Source: Dyadobacter beijingensis DSM 21582 (GTDB lineage Bacteria > Bacteroidota > Bacteroidia > Cytophagales > Spirosomataceae). From it: a stretch of 64,000 nucleotides of DNA. Positions 24,910 through 34,203 of this stretch are shown piece by piece (the stretch's first letter is position 1; the number at the start of each line of letters is the position of its first letter). The DNA lies in the NCBI RefSeq assembly GCF_000382205.1, contig NZ_KB907791.1, positions 186,001 to 250,000 of the forward strand, written 5' to 3'. The translations under genes were made by a program, and so were the position numbers. The notes beneath the pieces are model-generated. The model ran no database searches and had not been told where the DNA came from. It saw only the letters and a program-made list of their open reading frames with translations.

Positions 24910-26510
24910 TGCTGACATCCTATATTCTCATAACACTGATTGCCATGTTCGGGCATTCGGAGGATTTTCTGGGCACAACGCTGCTTAGCAGGCCGCTTGT
25001 ACTGGGGCCGCTGGTTGGACTTGTTTTGGGCGATTTCCAGCAGGGGATCGTCATTGGCGCTACGCTGGAACTGATTTTTATGGGCAATATCAAAGTAGGC
25101 GCCGCCATTCCGCCGGATGTGATCACGGGCGGCGTATTAGGTACTGCGTTCGCGATCCTGTCGGGCAAAGGCCCGGCCGTGGCGCTGGCCCTGGCGGTAC
25201 CGATTTCCATTCTTGCCGAAATGGTCGTCAGCGGGCTGTTCGTGTTCCGGCCGGTATGGAATAAACGTTTCGACCGCTACGCCGAAACGGGCGACTACCG
25301 GGGCGTGGAGCGGCTGCACATTTTGTCGGGCCTGCTGAAACCTTTGCTGATGGGCGTGGTGACGCTCCTGGCGCTGCTGCTGGGCTCGGAGGCGGTGAAG
25401 TCGTTTGAAGAGACGATCCCGCCCTGGGCGCATTCGGGCTTGCAGGTGGCGGGCAATATGCTGCCGGCATTGGGTTTTGCATTGCTGATGAACCTGATGT
25501 TCAACAAGGAAGGCGCGCCGTATTTTTTTCTGGGCTTCATCCTGACGAGTTACCTCAAACTCCCGATGATCGCCGTCGGTGGGCTGGGTGTGATCGCCGC
25601 ATTGATCGTGACGAATATCACGCACAAAGCGCAGCCGGTTCCCGCTAACGACAGCGACTTCGATGATTTCGACATGGACGAAACGCCGGTGATGGTGAAG
25701 CCAAAAGCCGCATTGCTCACGCAGGGCGACATCCGCAGCCTTTTTGTGCGCTCCATGGCGCTGGAAGCGAATTTTAATTTCGAAACCTGGCAGAATACCG
25801 GCTTCGCATTCGCGATCATACCGGTTTTGAAAAGGCTCTATCGGACAAAGGAAGGCATGGCGCGGGCATTGAAACGACATTTGCAGTTTTTCAACACCGC
25901 CCCGCATGGTTCTACGCTCATCATCGGTATTGCGGCTGCGATGGAAGAACAGAATGCCCGCGAGCAGGATTTCGACGAAGAATCGATCAACTCCGTGAAA
26001 ACGGGGCTGATGGGGCCGCTGGCGGGCGTGTTCGACTCGCTGTTCTGGGGGACGATCAAGGTCATTGCGGCGGGGATTGGTACATCGCTCGCATTGCAGG
26101 GCATCGCGCTGGGTCCATTGCTTTTTTTACTGATTTTCAATGTTCCGCATCTGGTACTACGCTACAAGCTTACATTCATCGGTTATGAAACGGGCACGCG
26201 GTTTTTGCAGGATTTATCCAAAACCAATGTCATGGATAAACTGAAAGCCGGTTCTTCCATTCTCGGACTGATGGTCGTGGGGGCTATGCCGGCGACGCTG
26301 ATGGCGATTCGCACACCGGCCATGATCGGTGCTTCCGATTCGGCTGTACCGTTACAGGGCGTGCTCGACCAGATCGTGCCGCATATCATACCGCTCGCGT
26401 TGACTTTTCTCGTGTTCTATTTCGTGAAGCGCAATGTCAAGACGGCCTATCTGCTCCTGGGGCTGCTGTTGCTGGGTTTTTTAGGGAGTGTTTTTAATGT
26501 TTTTGCCTGA
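24909..26510 (+). CDS. Fused PTS mannose-family EIIC-EIID permease
   Basis: A 533-residue membrane protein joining two normally separate subunits. Residues 1-238 are EIIC, with several helices and LGDFQQGIVIGATLELIFMG and the PPDVITGGVLG loop. Residues 239-267 are an acidic linker (DSDFDDFDMDE). Residues 268-533 are EIID, with LTQGDIRSLFVRS, NFNFETWQNTGFAFAIIPVL and LKRHLQFFNTAPHGS, plus C-terminal helices. Together they form the sugar channel. The fusion is continuous with no frameshift. Substrate is unproven; the downstream deaminase suggests an amino sugar. Confidence 0.92.
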   Translation: MLTSYILITLIAMFGHSEDFLGTTLLSRPLVLGPLVGLVLGDFQQGIVIGATLELIFMGNIKVGAAIPPDVITGGVLGTAFAILSGKGPAVALALAVPISILAEMVVSGLFVFRPVWNKRFDRYAETGDYRGVERLHILSGLLKPLLMGVVTLLALLLGSEAVKSFEETIPPWAHSGLQVAGNMLPALGFALLMNLMFNKEGAPYFFLGFILTSYLKLPMIAVGGLGVIAALIVTNITHKAQPVPANDSDFDDFDMDETPVMVKPKAALLTQGDIRSLFVRSMALEANFNFETWQNTGFAFAIIPVLKRLYRTKEGMARALKRHLQFFNTAPHGSTLIIGIAAAMEEQNAREQDFDEESINSVKTGLMGPLAGVFDSLFWGTIKVIAAGIGTSLALQGIALGPLLFLLIFNVPHLVLRYKLTFIGYETGTRFLQDLSKTNVMDKLKAGSSILGLMVVGAMPATLMAIRTPAMIGASDSAVPLQGVLDQIVPHIIPLALTFLVFYFVKRNVKTAYLLLGLLLLGFLGSVFNVFA

Positions 26511-26516
26511 AAGCCT

Positions 26517-28250
26517 ATGACAACGACGAAAGAACCGAGCAGGATTGCAGGCATTGGGGTGTCTCCGGGGATTGCGATCGGGCCTGCATTGGTGGTGCGG
26601 CGGGAGGTGGTGGCTGTAACCGGCATTACCCTGGCCAATGCGGCGGAGGTGGCGGCCGAAATCGGGCGGTTTGACGAAGCCGTATCGCGGTCCGTTGCCG
26701 AAGTGGACGGGCTGATCGCCGGATTAACCGAGGCGGGCAACGATGAAGGGCTGGATATTCTCGAAACCCAAACCGAATTCCTGACAGACCCGCAGCTCCG
26801 CGCCGACGTGGTACAGCAGATCGAAGAGCAGTTCAGAACCGCCCACGACGCGCTGGTAGGGGTTACGGATGCATTGGTACAACTCTTCCTGAACATGGAC
26901 GATGCCTACATGCGTGCCCGCCATGCCGATGTGCGCGACGCAGGCGACCGTATCCTCCGACACCTCGGCGGGCGGGCGCGGCAAACGCGAACTTACCCGG
27001 AAGGATGCATTATCGTCGCCGACGACCTGAGCCCGTCGGATACCATCGCCCTGGACCTGACGCAGGTAGCCGGATTTGCAACCCAAATGGGCGGCCCAAC
27101 CTCCCACGCGGCCATTGTAGCGAAGGCGCGTGGTATTCCAGCCGTCGTGGGCTGCGTGGCTTTGCTCGATGGCATAAAAGAGGGAGAACGGCTGGTGCTG
27201 GACGGGCAGGCGGGGGAGCTGGTACTGCGCCCCGACGATGCAACGACGGACATCTACCGTGAAAAACAGCAGCATTTCGCGGAGCAATCGGCCTGGCTGA
27301 AATCGCTGCGGGATGTGTCGGCGGTGACGAAAGACGGCTGCGCCGTGCAGCTTTTGGCGAATATTTCCGAACCTGCCGACCTGGACCAGGTATTCGAAAA
27401 CGGAGGTGAAGGCGTCGGGCTTTTACGAACCGAACTACTATTCTTGGGCCGCGATTCGCTCCCGGACGAGGAAGAACAATTCGGATTTTACCAAAAAATT
27501 GCATTGAAAGCGGGCAAGCGGCCAGTGACCATCCGGACGATTGATATCGGCGGCGACAAGGAGGCGCCTTACCTCGGGCTGGCGAGAGAGGAAAACCCGT
27601 TTCTGGGCTACCGGGCCATACGCATTTGCCTGGACAGGACGGATATTTTCAAAACCCAGCTTCGTGCCGTGTTGCGCGCCAGTGCATTCGGAAATTTCAA
27701 CATCATGTTCCCGATGATCGGCAGCGTGCAGGAAGTACGCGCCGCGAAAGCGGTTTTGCAGGAAGTTCGCAAAGAGCTGGCGGAGGAAGGCGTTCCCTTC
27801 GGTGCGGAAATGCAAACCGGGATCATGATCGAAATACCGGCGGCGGCAGTTATTGCCGATCTGCTGGCGAAGGAGGTCGACTTTTTCAGCATTGGTACGA
27901 ATGACCTGATCCAATACACGTTGGCCGTCGACCGGATGAACGACCAGGTCGCTGCTTTGTATGACGGGTTCCACCCGGCCGTGCTGAGGCTGATCGCCCG
28001 CGTGATCGAAGAGGCGCATCGGGCGGGCATCCACGTGGGTATGTGCGGTGAGCTCGCAGGCGACCCGCACGCGACGCGCCTGTTGCTCGGAATGGGTTTG
28101 CGGTCGTTTTCGATGAGTGCCGTTTCGATACCCCGGATCAAACAGCAGGTGAGGGAAACCACGCTCACCGATGCGCAATGCATTTTCGAAGCAGCGAAAG
28201 GCCTCGACAGCGCCGATGAGATCAGGGCTGTTTGTCAATCAGTTAATTAA
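26517..28250 (+). CDS. ptsI: Phosphoenolpyruvate-protein phosphotransferase (PTS Enzyme I)
   Basis: A 577-residue Enzyme I, full length. The phosphohistidine is His197 in GGPTSHAAIVAKARGIP. The PEP-binding barrel has EGVGLLRTELLFLGR, FRTLDIGGDKE-type TIDIGGDKEAPY, and GTNDLIQYTLAVDR, and the MCGELAGD loop carries the catalytic Cys. It draws phosphate from PEP and passes it to HPr, encoded 17 bases downstream. It begins 6 bases after the permease gene. Having EI and HPr inside the sugar operon suggests this system is the sole or a self-contained PTS of the cell. Confidence 0.95.
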   Translation: MTTTKEPSRIAGIGVSPGIAIGPALVVRREVVAVTGITLANAAEVAAEIGRFDEAVSRSVAEVDGLIAGLTEAGNDEGLDILETQTEFLTDPQLRADVVQQIEEQFRTAHDALVGVTDALVQLFLNMDDAYMRARHADVRDAGDRILRHLGGRARQTRTYPEGCIIVADDLSPSDTIALDLTQVAGFATQMGGPTSHAAIVAKARGIPAVVGCVALLDGIKEGERLVLDGQAGELVLRPDDATTDIYREKQQHFAEQSAWLKSLRDVSAVTKDGCAVQLLANISEPADLDQVFENGGEGVGLLRTELLFLGRDSLPDEEEQFGFYQKIALKAGKRPVTIRTIDIGGDKEAPYLGLAREENPFLGYRAIRICLDRTDIFKTQLRAVLRASAFGNFNIMFPMIGSVQEVRAAKAVLQEVRKELAEEGVPFGAEMQTGIMIEIPAAAVIADLLAKEVDFFSIGTNDLIQYTLAVDRMNDQVAALYDGFHPAVLRLIARVIEEAHRAGIHVGMCGELAGDPHATRLLLGMGLRSFSMSAVSIPRIKQQVRETTLTDAQCIFEAAKGLDSADEIRAVCQSVN

Positions 28251-28267
28251 AATTTTAATGCATTGAT

Positions 28268-28528
28268 ATGATATTCAAAGAATACACCATTCTCGCGCCG
28301 GAAGGCATTCATGCGAGACCAGCCACGGCGCTCGTCAGGCTGGTGAAAAAATTCAAATCCGGGATCAGCCTGAAAAAAGGCGAAAAGACGATCCAGCTCA
28401 ATAGTCTGCTGAACATCCTCGCATTGTCCACCAAAGGCGGCGACCTGGTTTCGGTCGTGATCGACGGGGAGGACGAGGCGGAAGCGGCGTCGGCGATCGA
28501 CGTTTTTTTTAAAGACCTTACCGCTTGA
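28268..28528 (+). CDS. ptsH: HPr phosphocarrier protein
   Basis: An 86-residue HPr. The phosphorylated His15 lies in PEGIHARPAT. A serine at position 46 (LNSLLNIL) matches the regulatory Ser46 site of HPr kinase in other bacteria, although the lysine usually before it is Asn here. It shuttles phosphate from Enzyme I to EIIA. No HPr kinase gene is seen in the window. Confidence 0.94.
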   Translation: MIFKEYTILAPEGIHARPATALVRLVKKFKSGISLKKGEKTIQLNSLLNILALSTKGGDLVSVVIDGEDEAEAASAIDVFFKDLTA

Positions 28529-28557
28529 CCATACCTAATTACCTTTTTTGACAGATC

Positions 28558-29304
28558 ATGAAAATTACCATTTGCAAAAGTGAACACGAATTTAATGTAA
28601 CGGCCGCGTGGCGGATCATTGCCCAGATGCTGGAAAAACCTGATGCGGTGATCGGGCTTTCTACCGGGCAGACGACGATCGACATGCATGCGATCGTGTC
28701 GGATATCCACCGGCAATACCCGTTCGACGTTTCGCGCATTACCTTATTCAATGTCGATGAGCTGACCAACCTCCCTCGCGAGTATGCCGGCAGCTGCTAT
28801 ACAATGATCCTGAACCAGATTGCGGGCCCGCTGGGCATTCCCGAAGAAAACTTCATCATGCCGCCGACGCTGTCCGACGATTTTGGGCGTGAAGCCCGGC
28901 TATTCGAAGACCGGCTTGCCGCGCGGGGCGGTGCCGACCTTCAAATGCTTGGACTGGGCATGAACGGGCATATCGGGATCAACCAGCCCGGTACACCGTT
29001 CGAAAGCGAAACCTGGGTGTCGCCCATGGACCCGGATTTCGAGGCGCGCGTGCGGCGGGAAACGCAGGTGCCGGAGGGCACCATCCTGGGCGGGCTCACG
29101 CGGGGCATCCGGAACATCATGCATACCCGCAAGCTCATCCTCATCGCCAAAGGCACCCATAAGGCCGAAATGGTGAAGAAAGCCATTATGGGTCCCGTTA
29201 CTACCGATATTCCGGCGTCTATCGTGCAAATGCACCCCAACTGCGAGATCCTGCTCGATGCCGACGCCGGTGCGCTGATCGCGGATTCGGCAGGGCTGCG
29301 CTGA
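28558..29304 (+). CDS. Glucosamine-6-phosphate deaminase-like protein (NagB/AgaI family)
   Basis: A 248-residue cytoplasmic protein with the NagB/RpiA-like fold: VIGLSTGQTT phosphate loop, LFNVDELTNLPREYAGS with the enolising Asp, and MLGLGMNGHIGINQPGTPF at the ring-opening site. In classical NagB this last motif reads DGHxxFNEP; here Asp is Asn and the Glu is Gln. Asn is common in relatives, Gln in place of Glu is less so, so activity or substrate (glucosamine- versus galactosamine-6-phosphate or another sugar) is uncertain. It closes the PTS operon and implies that imported amino-sugar phosphate goes to fructose- or tagatose-6-phosphate. No NagA deacetylase is present, which favours a non-acetylated sugar. 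Confidence 0.85.
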   Translation: MKITICKSEHEFNVTAAWRIIAQMLEKPDAVIGLSTGQTTIDMHAIVSDIHRQYPFDVSRITLFNVDELTNLPREYAGSCYTMILNQIAGPLGIPEENFIMPPTLSDDFGREARLFEDRLAARGGADLQMLGLGMNGHIGINQPGTPFESETWVSPMDPDFEARVRRETQVPEGTILGGLTRGIRNIMHTRKLILIAKGTHKAEMVKKAIMGPVTTDIPASIVQMHPNCEILLDADAGALIADSAGLR

Positions 29305-29315
29305 TATCCGGGGTG

Positions 29316-30119
29316 TTATTTGTCGCCCGCGGCTTGGAGGATTACTTCCGCGACTTTTTGGGGCTGGGCAAGCATGGCCACGTGGCTGGTAGGGAGGTGG
29401 AATGTCGTGGCGCGCATACGTTCCGCCATTTCCTTTTCGACTTGCGGCGAAATGATGTGGTCGTTGTCCGACACGATGAAGAAACTCGGTTTGCTCTTCC
29501 ACGCCGGGTTGGAGATTTTCGCCGAGATGGTGCTGACGTGGAACCGCCCCTGGCCAGCGGCAATGAGCTTCGCCTCGTGCGCAGGCAGGTCCTGCGCGAA
29601 ATGTTTCAGTACCGCCTCCTCTTTGAGCCGGATAAAGCCGTCTTCTACGATCGGATCGGCCAGGCCGGGGACGTTCGGAAGTTTTCGTACTTCAAAAGCA
29701 TCTTGGGTAATGGTCTCGATGCTCTGGCCTTCGTCGGGCGCATAGGCGGCCACATATACCAGTGCTTTGACTTTTTCGTTGTTCCCCGCCTGCGTAATGA
29801 CGACGCCGCCCCACGAATGGCCTACCAGGATCACATTGCCCTTTGCCTCCGCAATGGCGCGGTCCACGAACGCCACATCGTCGTTCAGGGAAGTGAGCGG
29901 GTTCTGGACGGCGATCGTCTGGTAACCTTTTTTCTGTAAGATAGGGATGACCTTGTTCCAGCTCGAACCGTCGGCGAATGCGCCGTGGACGAGGATAATG
30001 GTCGGCTTCTCGTCCGCGCCGGCGGGCAGGATGTCGGTGGCTGGGCTGTACTCCGGCATCATAGCCAGCATGAAGGTGGTAATGGCGGTATATGCCAATG
30101 GTAAACGCATTGTTTTCAT
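29316..30119 (-). CDS. Alpha/beta hydrolase, exported
   Basis: A 267-residue hydrolase with an N-terminal signal-like segment (LAYTAITTFMLAMMPEYSPA). The fold is shown by PTIILVHGAFADGSSW (oxyanion region), nucleophile Ser in VILVGHSWGGVVITQA, and SHVAMLAQPQKVAE with the late His. This belongs to the salicylate esterase/EstC-like group often called alpha/beta hydrolase. It could be the last gene of a minus-strand cluster with an AraC regulator and another hydrolase. Substrate unknown. Confidence 0.88.
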   Translation of the reverse strand: MKTMRLPLAYTAITTFMLAMMPEYSPATDILPAGADEKPTIILVHGAFADGSSWNKVIPILQKKGYQTIAVQNPLTSLNDDVAFVDRAIAEAKGNVILVGHSWGGVVITQAGNNEKVKALVYVAAYAPDEGQSIETITQDAFEVRKLPNVPGLADPIVEDGFIRLKEEAVLKHFAQDLPAHEAKLIAAGQGRFHVSTISAKISNPAWKSKPSFFIVSDNDHIISPQVEKEMAERMRATTFHLPTSHVAMLAQPQKVAEVILQAAGDK

Positions 30120-30188
30120 AGGATTTTGAGTTTGAAATAGGTGTTGAAATGGGTGCTGAACGAAGAATGGTATATGCAGCGATAGCTG

Positions 30189-31064
30189 TTATGCTAGATG
30201 CGCAGCCGATGGGATGCACTTCTTGTACGAGGTGAATGTGCAGCCGCATCCCATTTTGAAAAACTTGCTGAAATGCGCTGTATCGTCGAAGCCCAGCTTG
30301 TAGGCGACTGTTTTCATATTAATGCCCTGGATGAGTGCCATACGTTTGGCTTGCAACAGCAGCCGCCTGCGGATATTGGCGCTCACGGACATACCGGTTT
30401 CCTGCTTCACGATCTGATTGAGGTAATTGGGGGTTACCGCCAGCTCATCGGCATATTCGCTGACCTTCTTATTGACGTGGTATTGCCTTTCGAGCAAATC
30501 GAAAAACCTTCTGGCCAAAACCGCCATATCGGCCCGGAACGACGCCCGCAGCTCCACCGACTGCTGCCGTGCAAGGTGTATCAGCACGATTTTCAGGTAT
30601 ACGGCCAGTACGTCGCCATTGCGAGAATGCTTGTTCCTCATTTCCTGGCGCATGCATTGGATGATGCTCATCATGCTCACAGTAGTCCACTCGTCCACCT
30701 CGAAAATCCGCGAAATGCGGAATGTGAGGTCGGGGTAGGGCAGGTCGGAGCCGGTGGGCATGAAGCCGACCGGGAAACGGAGTACCAACCCCTCGAGGTC
30801 CGGCGACGCGAAGCGGATGTAGTAAGCCTGGCCCGGCGTCAGAAAGAGGGTCGTTCCTGCCCGGAGCTCATGCGTTTCCATTTCGAACATGATTTCCAGA
30901 TGTCCTTTGGTAACCCACAACATCTGGCCCGCCTGTTCGGGGCTGTACGGTAAGGTCCGAAGGTTGTCGGTTTCGAGTGCCTTGATTTCGAAAAGGGGCG
31001 TTCCCTGCCCCGCATAGCCGGCGGGTTCCGGGAAGTTTTTTTGCATACTTGAATAGCTTGTCAT
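30189..31064 (-). CDS. AraC family transcriptional regulator
   Basis: A 291-residue regulator. The N-terminal cupin-like sensor domain is at about 25-150 (MLWVTKGHLEIMFEME, FLTPGQAYYIRFA). The C-terminal pair of helix-turn-helix motifs is at about 190-285 (VSEYADELAVTPNYLNQIVKQETGMSV and TVAYKLGFDDTAHFSKFFKMG). The final motif ends in CGCTFTSYKKC rather than the common GxSPxxYR, a modest divergence. The start is MTSYSSMQKN. It sits between two alpha/beta hydrolase genes on the same strand and may control them. Confidence 0.9.
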   Translation of the reverse strand: MTSYSSMQKNFPEPAGYAGQGTPLFEIKALETDNLRTLPYSPEQAGQMLWVTKGHLEIMFEMETHELRAGTTLFLTPGQAYYIRFASPDLEGLVLRFPVGFMPTGSDLPYPDLTFRISRIFEVDEWTTVSMMSIIQCMRQEMRNKHSRNGDVLAVYLKIVLIHLARQQSVELRASFRADMAVLARRFFDLLERQYHVNKKVSEYADELAVTPNYLNQIVKQETGMSVSANIRRRLLLQAKRMALIQGINMKTVAYKLGFDDTAHFSKFFKMGCGCTFTSYKKCIPSAAHLA

Positions 31065-31110
31065 TCCAATCGGGTTTAAAGTGACTGTATTTCCATGGGG
31101 GGTAGGGTAG

Positions 31111-31968
31111 TCATAGGGTCCGTTCGCGAAGCCAGCGCAGGATGTCCTTGACGATAATGCCGTTGTATTTGTCGTTGAGCAAATCATGGTAATATCCTTC
31201 GTACAGTTTCAGCTGCTTGTCGTGCGCGGCGGCGTGCTCCGCGAAATACTGGCTGCCTTCGGGCATAGTGGCCCTGTCGGCGGTACCATGCAGGATGAGC
31301 AGCGGCAGGCCGAGTTCCGGCATTTTCTGTTGCAGGTGTTCCGAGGCGAGCAGGAGCTGCTGCATCGTTCTGGCAGGCTGCTTTTCGTTGACAATCAGCG
31401 GGTCACGGTTCATGGCGGACACGAATGCACTGTCGCGCGAGAAATCCTCGTTTTTGAGTTTGATCAGCCGGGTATGCGGTAGGATGTAGCCCAGCAGCTT
31501 CATCGCCATGAGGGCAAACCCCGGCGCCGGTACCCGAAATGCAAAGCTGGCGGCAATTAGCCCCGTGAGCCTCGACTGGTGATAGACGGCATACACCGAG
31601 GCAAACACCCCGCCGGCACTGTGGCCGTACAGGAAGACGGGCATTCCCGGATGCGCCGCCACGGCAATGTCGATCAGCGAATCGATGTCGCCGATTACAT
31701 CCTCGTAGTCTGCCGTATAAAAGCGCTCCCCTTCCGAATGTCCGCGACCGGCAAGGTCTAACGCGTAAACGGCATACATGTTTTCGACGAGCTGCGAGGC
31801 AAAATCCTGGTAGTAGCCGCTGTGGGAATTTAACCCGTGAACAATGACGACGATCCCTTTTGCCGGGAGGTCGCCGGTCCAGCGTCTGTAAAAAATTCGC
31901 TGACCATTTTCATTGATGAAAGTGGAGGTGGTCTGTTTTCCTTCTGATCTCATGAATATATGCTTCAT
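31111..31968 (-). CDS. Alpha/beta hydrolase, monoacylglycerol lipase type
   Basis: A 285-residue serine hydrolase of the lysophospholipase/monoglyceride lipase group: IVVIVHGLNSHSGYYQDFA near the N-terminus, ALDLAGRGHSEGERFY, nucleophile Ser in VFLYGHSAGGVFASV, Asp in LILHGTADRATMPEGS and a late His in YYHDLLND. No signal peptide with the chosen start (MKHIFMRSEG); earlier ATGs exist. It is 46 bases upstream of the AraC gene, on the same strand. Likely cleaves glycerolipids or small esters. Confidence 0.88.
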   Translation of the reverse strand: MKHIFMRSEGKQTTSTFINENGQRIFYRRWTGDLPAKGIVVIVHGLNSHSGYYQDFASQLVENMYAVYALDLAGRGHSEGERFYTADYEDVIGDIDSLIDIAVAAHPGMPVFLYGHSAGGVFASVYAVYHQSRLTGLIAASFAFRVPAPGFALMAMKLLGYILPHTRLIKLKNEDFSRDSAFVSAMNRDPLIVNEKQPARTMQQLLLASEHLQQKMPELGLPLLILHGTADRATMPEGSQYFAEHAAAHDKQLKLYEGYYHDLLNDKYNGIIVKDILRWLRERTL

Positions 31969-32196
31969 AGTTGATGTGCCGTACCCGTTGCTAGGGTATG
32001 GTAACCAATCATGTGCCATGCGAAGGTTTTAAGAAGAAACGGGGTGTAATTTTATTTAAATAACTGATTGTGAAAAACTTGTATAGTTACTTATGAAAGC
32101 ATTTAACTCCGCGCCCGGCATCTGCCTCCAATATTTTCGGAGTGGGCGGTTTGTCAGGCTACGAAAATATCGGAGTCGATGCGGATCCGGCCAAGG

Positions 32197-34167
32197 TTAT
32201 ACGTCTCCACCGGAGCTGGTGAAGTCCTTCCGCTGAATGCCCAGCCGGGCCATTTTCGATTCCAGGGTGGTGGGTTTGATATTCAGCAATTCGGCGGCAC
32301 CGTTCAGGCCGCGGATGAGGCCTTTCGTTTTTCTGAGGATAGAAATGATGTAATCTCGTTCCGTATTTTCCTGTAAGCGTTTCACATCCCCGAGCGTCTC
32401 GATTTTCGCTTCGGCATACGGCTCGGCAGGGGCGCCGGGAAGCGTTTGTTTCAATTCCAGTGCGGAGCGGCCGTTGTTGAGGATCACGGCCCGCTGTATG
32501 ACGTTTTCGAGTTCACGGATGTTGCCAGGCCAGCCGTAGGCATGCATCTCGCGGACCATCGTTTCGGATAATCCGGCATATTCTTTGGCAAATTCTTCAC
32601 AAAACTTCCTCGTGAAATACTCGGCCAGGAGTATAATGTCGCTCTTGCGCTCCCGCAATGGCGGCAGGGTAATCGGGAAAACATTCAGGCGGTAGTAGAG
32701 GTCGAGTCGGAAATTTCCCTCGGCGACCTCTTTTTCGAGGTTTCTGTTGGTAGCCGCCACAATGCGCACGTCGATCTTCCTGAGCACGTTACCACCGATG
32801 TTTTCGATTTCCTTTTCCTGCAAAACCCGCAGCAAACGTACCTGCATGTCGAGCGGCAGCTCGCCGATTTCGTCGAGGAATATGGTACCGCCGTCGGCCT
32901 GCTCGAATTTCCCTTTCCGCTTTTCCACGGCCCCGGTAAATGCCCCTTTTTCATGCCCGAACAGCTCGGACTCGATCAATGCGGCCGGGATAGCGGCGCA
33001 GTTGACCTTGATATACGGCCCGTTCTTCCTGGGCGAATGCGTATGAATGGCATGCGCGACCTTTTCCTTGCCCGTGCCGCTTTCGCCAAGTATCAGTACC
33101 GACGTATTGTAGGGCGCTACCTGCGTCACCAGGTCCAGGGCGGCGAGCAGCAACGGGTGGTTGCCGATAATATCCGTAAAACCGGCATTGGAACGGCCGG
33201 ACGGTACCGTCTGCCGGGCTTCGGGCAGGGGCGCGGGTATGGCTGCCGGGCCGGTCATGCTTTCCGTTACATTCGTGAGGCAGCTGGTAAACAGGCTGAG
33301 CACGGCCATGTGGCTCTGCGTGTACGCGTCGCGCTGGCGGCTATAAAAGTAGTAATGCACGGACGTGCCATTGCCGGTGACGACGGGAAATGCGAGGCAG
33401 CTTTCGGCCCGGAAGGCGTCGAACCAAATCTGACGGCGGGCATCGGCGGGCTGGCCTTCGCCGGTATTGTTCGTGATAATGACGGGCTGCGTACCAGTAA
33501 GCGACTTCCCGGTGTTCGCCGGCAGGGCGTCGGCTTTCACCCCGGCGATCGTCAGCAGCTCTTTTTCGCCGATGAACTGGTATTCGTCAAATCCAATGCG
33601 CAGGTATCCGAAATCTTCGGACGTTTTGGTATTGGCGGGCGTCGTTTCGGCGACGATCAGGTCGAAAGGAATGAAGGAACGGATGGCGCGGCCTGTTTTC
33701 AGGAGCTTCTGCCTGGCTTCGGACGTTTCTTTGCTGATATCCCAAAGCGCTTTTTGTAATGCGGCCTCCTGTCTTAACCTGGATTCCAGGCTGTTTTTGT
33801 GGCGGTAGGAGGCAATGTCGAGCGCCACGAGCAGGTCTTTTTCCCGAAAGGGCTTCACAAGAAAACCATAGGGCTCGGTTTGTTTGGCTTCTTCCAGAAT
33901 AGCCTGGCTCGAATTGGCCGACAGGTAAATGAATGCGATATGCTCCGCTTTCAGTTTTCGGGCGAGGTCAATGCCCGATAGCTTGCCTTTCAGCCGGATG
34001 TCGAGCAGAACGAGATCGGGTTTGTCTTTTTGCAGGCTTTCACAGGCTTCCTCGGCCGACGACGCAATGCCGCACACACGGTAACCTGCCTGGCGCAAAA
34101 GCAGGCGCAGGGCATTCGCCATGATGAATTCGTCTTCGACGATCAATATTTTGTTACTCATTTCCAT
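32197..34167 (-). CDS. Sigma-54-dependent response regulator (REC-GAF-AAA+-Fis)
   Basis: A 656-residue NtrC-class regulator. The receiver domain (1-120) has acidic ED at 11-12, phospho-Asp56 in LVLLDIRLKG and a late Lys in FLVKPFREKD. A GAF-like part (about 150-310) follows. The sigma-54 activator domain (about 330-570) has Walker A GESGTGKEKVAHAIH, the sigma-54 contact loop GAFTGA, Walker B GGTIFLDEIGELP and arginine-finger region LYYRLNVFPITLPPLRER. A Fis-type helix-turn-helix ends the protein (AAELLNIKPTTLESKMARLG). It lies 36 bases downstream of the histidine kinase gene, its probable partner. Targets should have -24/-12 promoters. Confidence 0.93.
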   Translation of the reverse strand: MEMSNKILIVEDEFIMANALRLLLRQAGYRVCGIASSAEEACESLQKDKPDLVLLDIRLKGKLSGIDLARKLKAEHIAFIYLSANSSQAILEEAKQTEPYGFLVKPFREKDLLVALDIASYRHKNSLESRLRQEAALQKALWDISKETSEARQKLLKTGRAIRSFIPFDLIVAETTPANTKTSEDFGYLRIGFDEYQFIGEKELLTIAGVKADALPANTGKSLTGTQPVIITNNTGEGQPADARRQIWFDAFRAESCLAFPVVTGNGTSVHYYFYSRQRDAYTQSHMAVLSLFTSCLTNVTESMTGPAAIPAPLPEARQTVPSGRSNAGFTDIIGNHPLLLAALDLVTQVAPYNTSVLILGESGTGKEKVAHAIHTHSPRKNGPYIKVNCAAIPAALIESELFGHEKGAFTGAVEKRKGKFEQADGGTIFLDEIGELPLDMQVRLLRVLQEKEIENIGGNVLRKIDVRIVAATNRNLEKEVAEGNFRLDLYYRLNVFPITLPPLRERKSDIILLAEYFTRKFCEEFAKEYAGLSETMVREMHAYGWPGNIRELENVIQRAVILNNGRSALELKQTLPGAPAEPYAEAKIETLGDVKRLQENTERDYIISILRKTKGLIRGLNGAAELLNIKPTTLESKMARLGIQRKDFTSSGGDV

Positions 34168-34203
34168 GGGGGTGTGCGAGTCTAAGCGGAGGCTGTACGA
34201 TAA

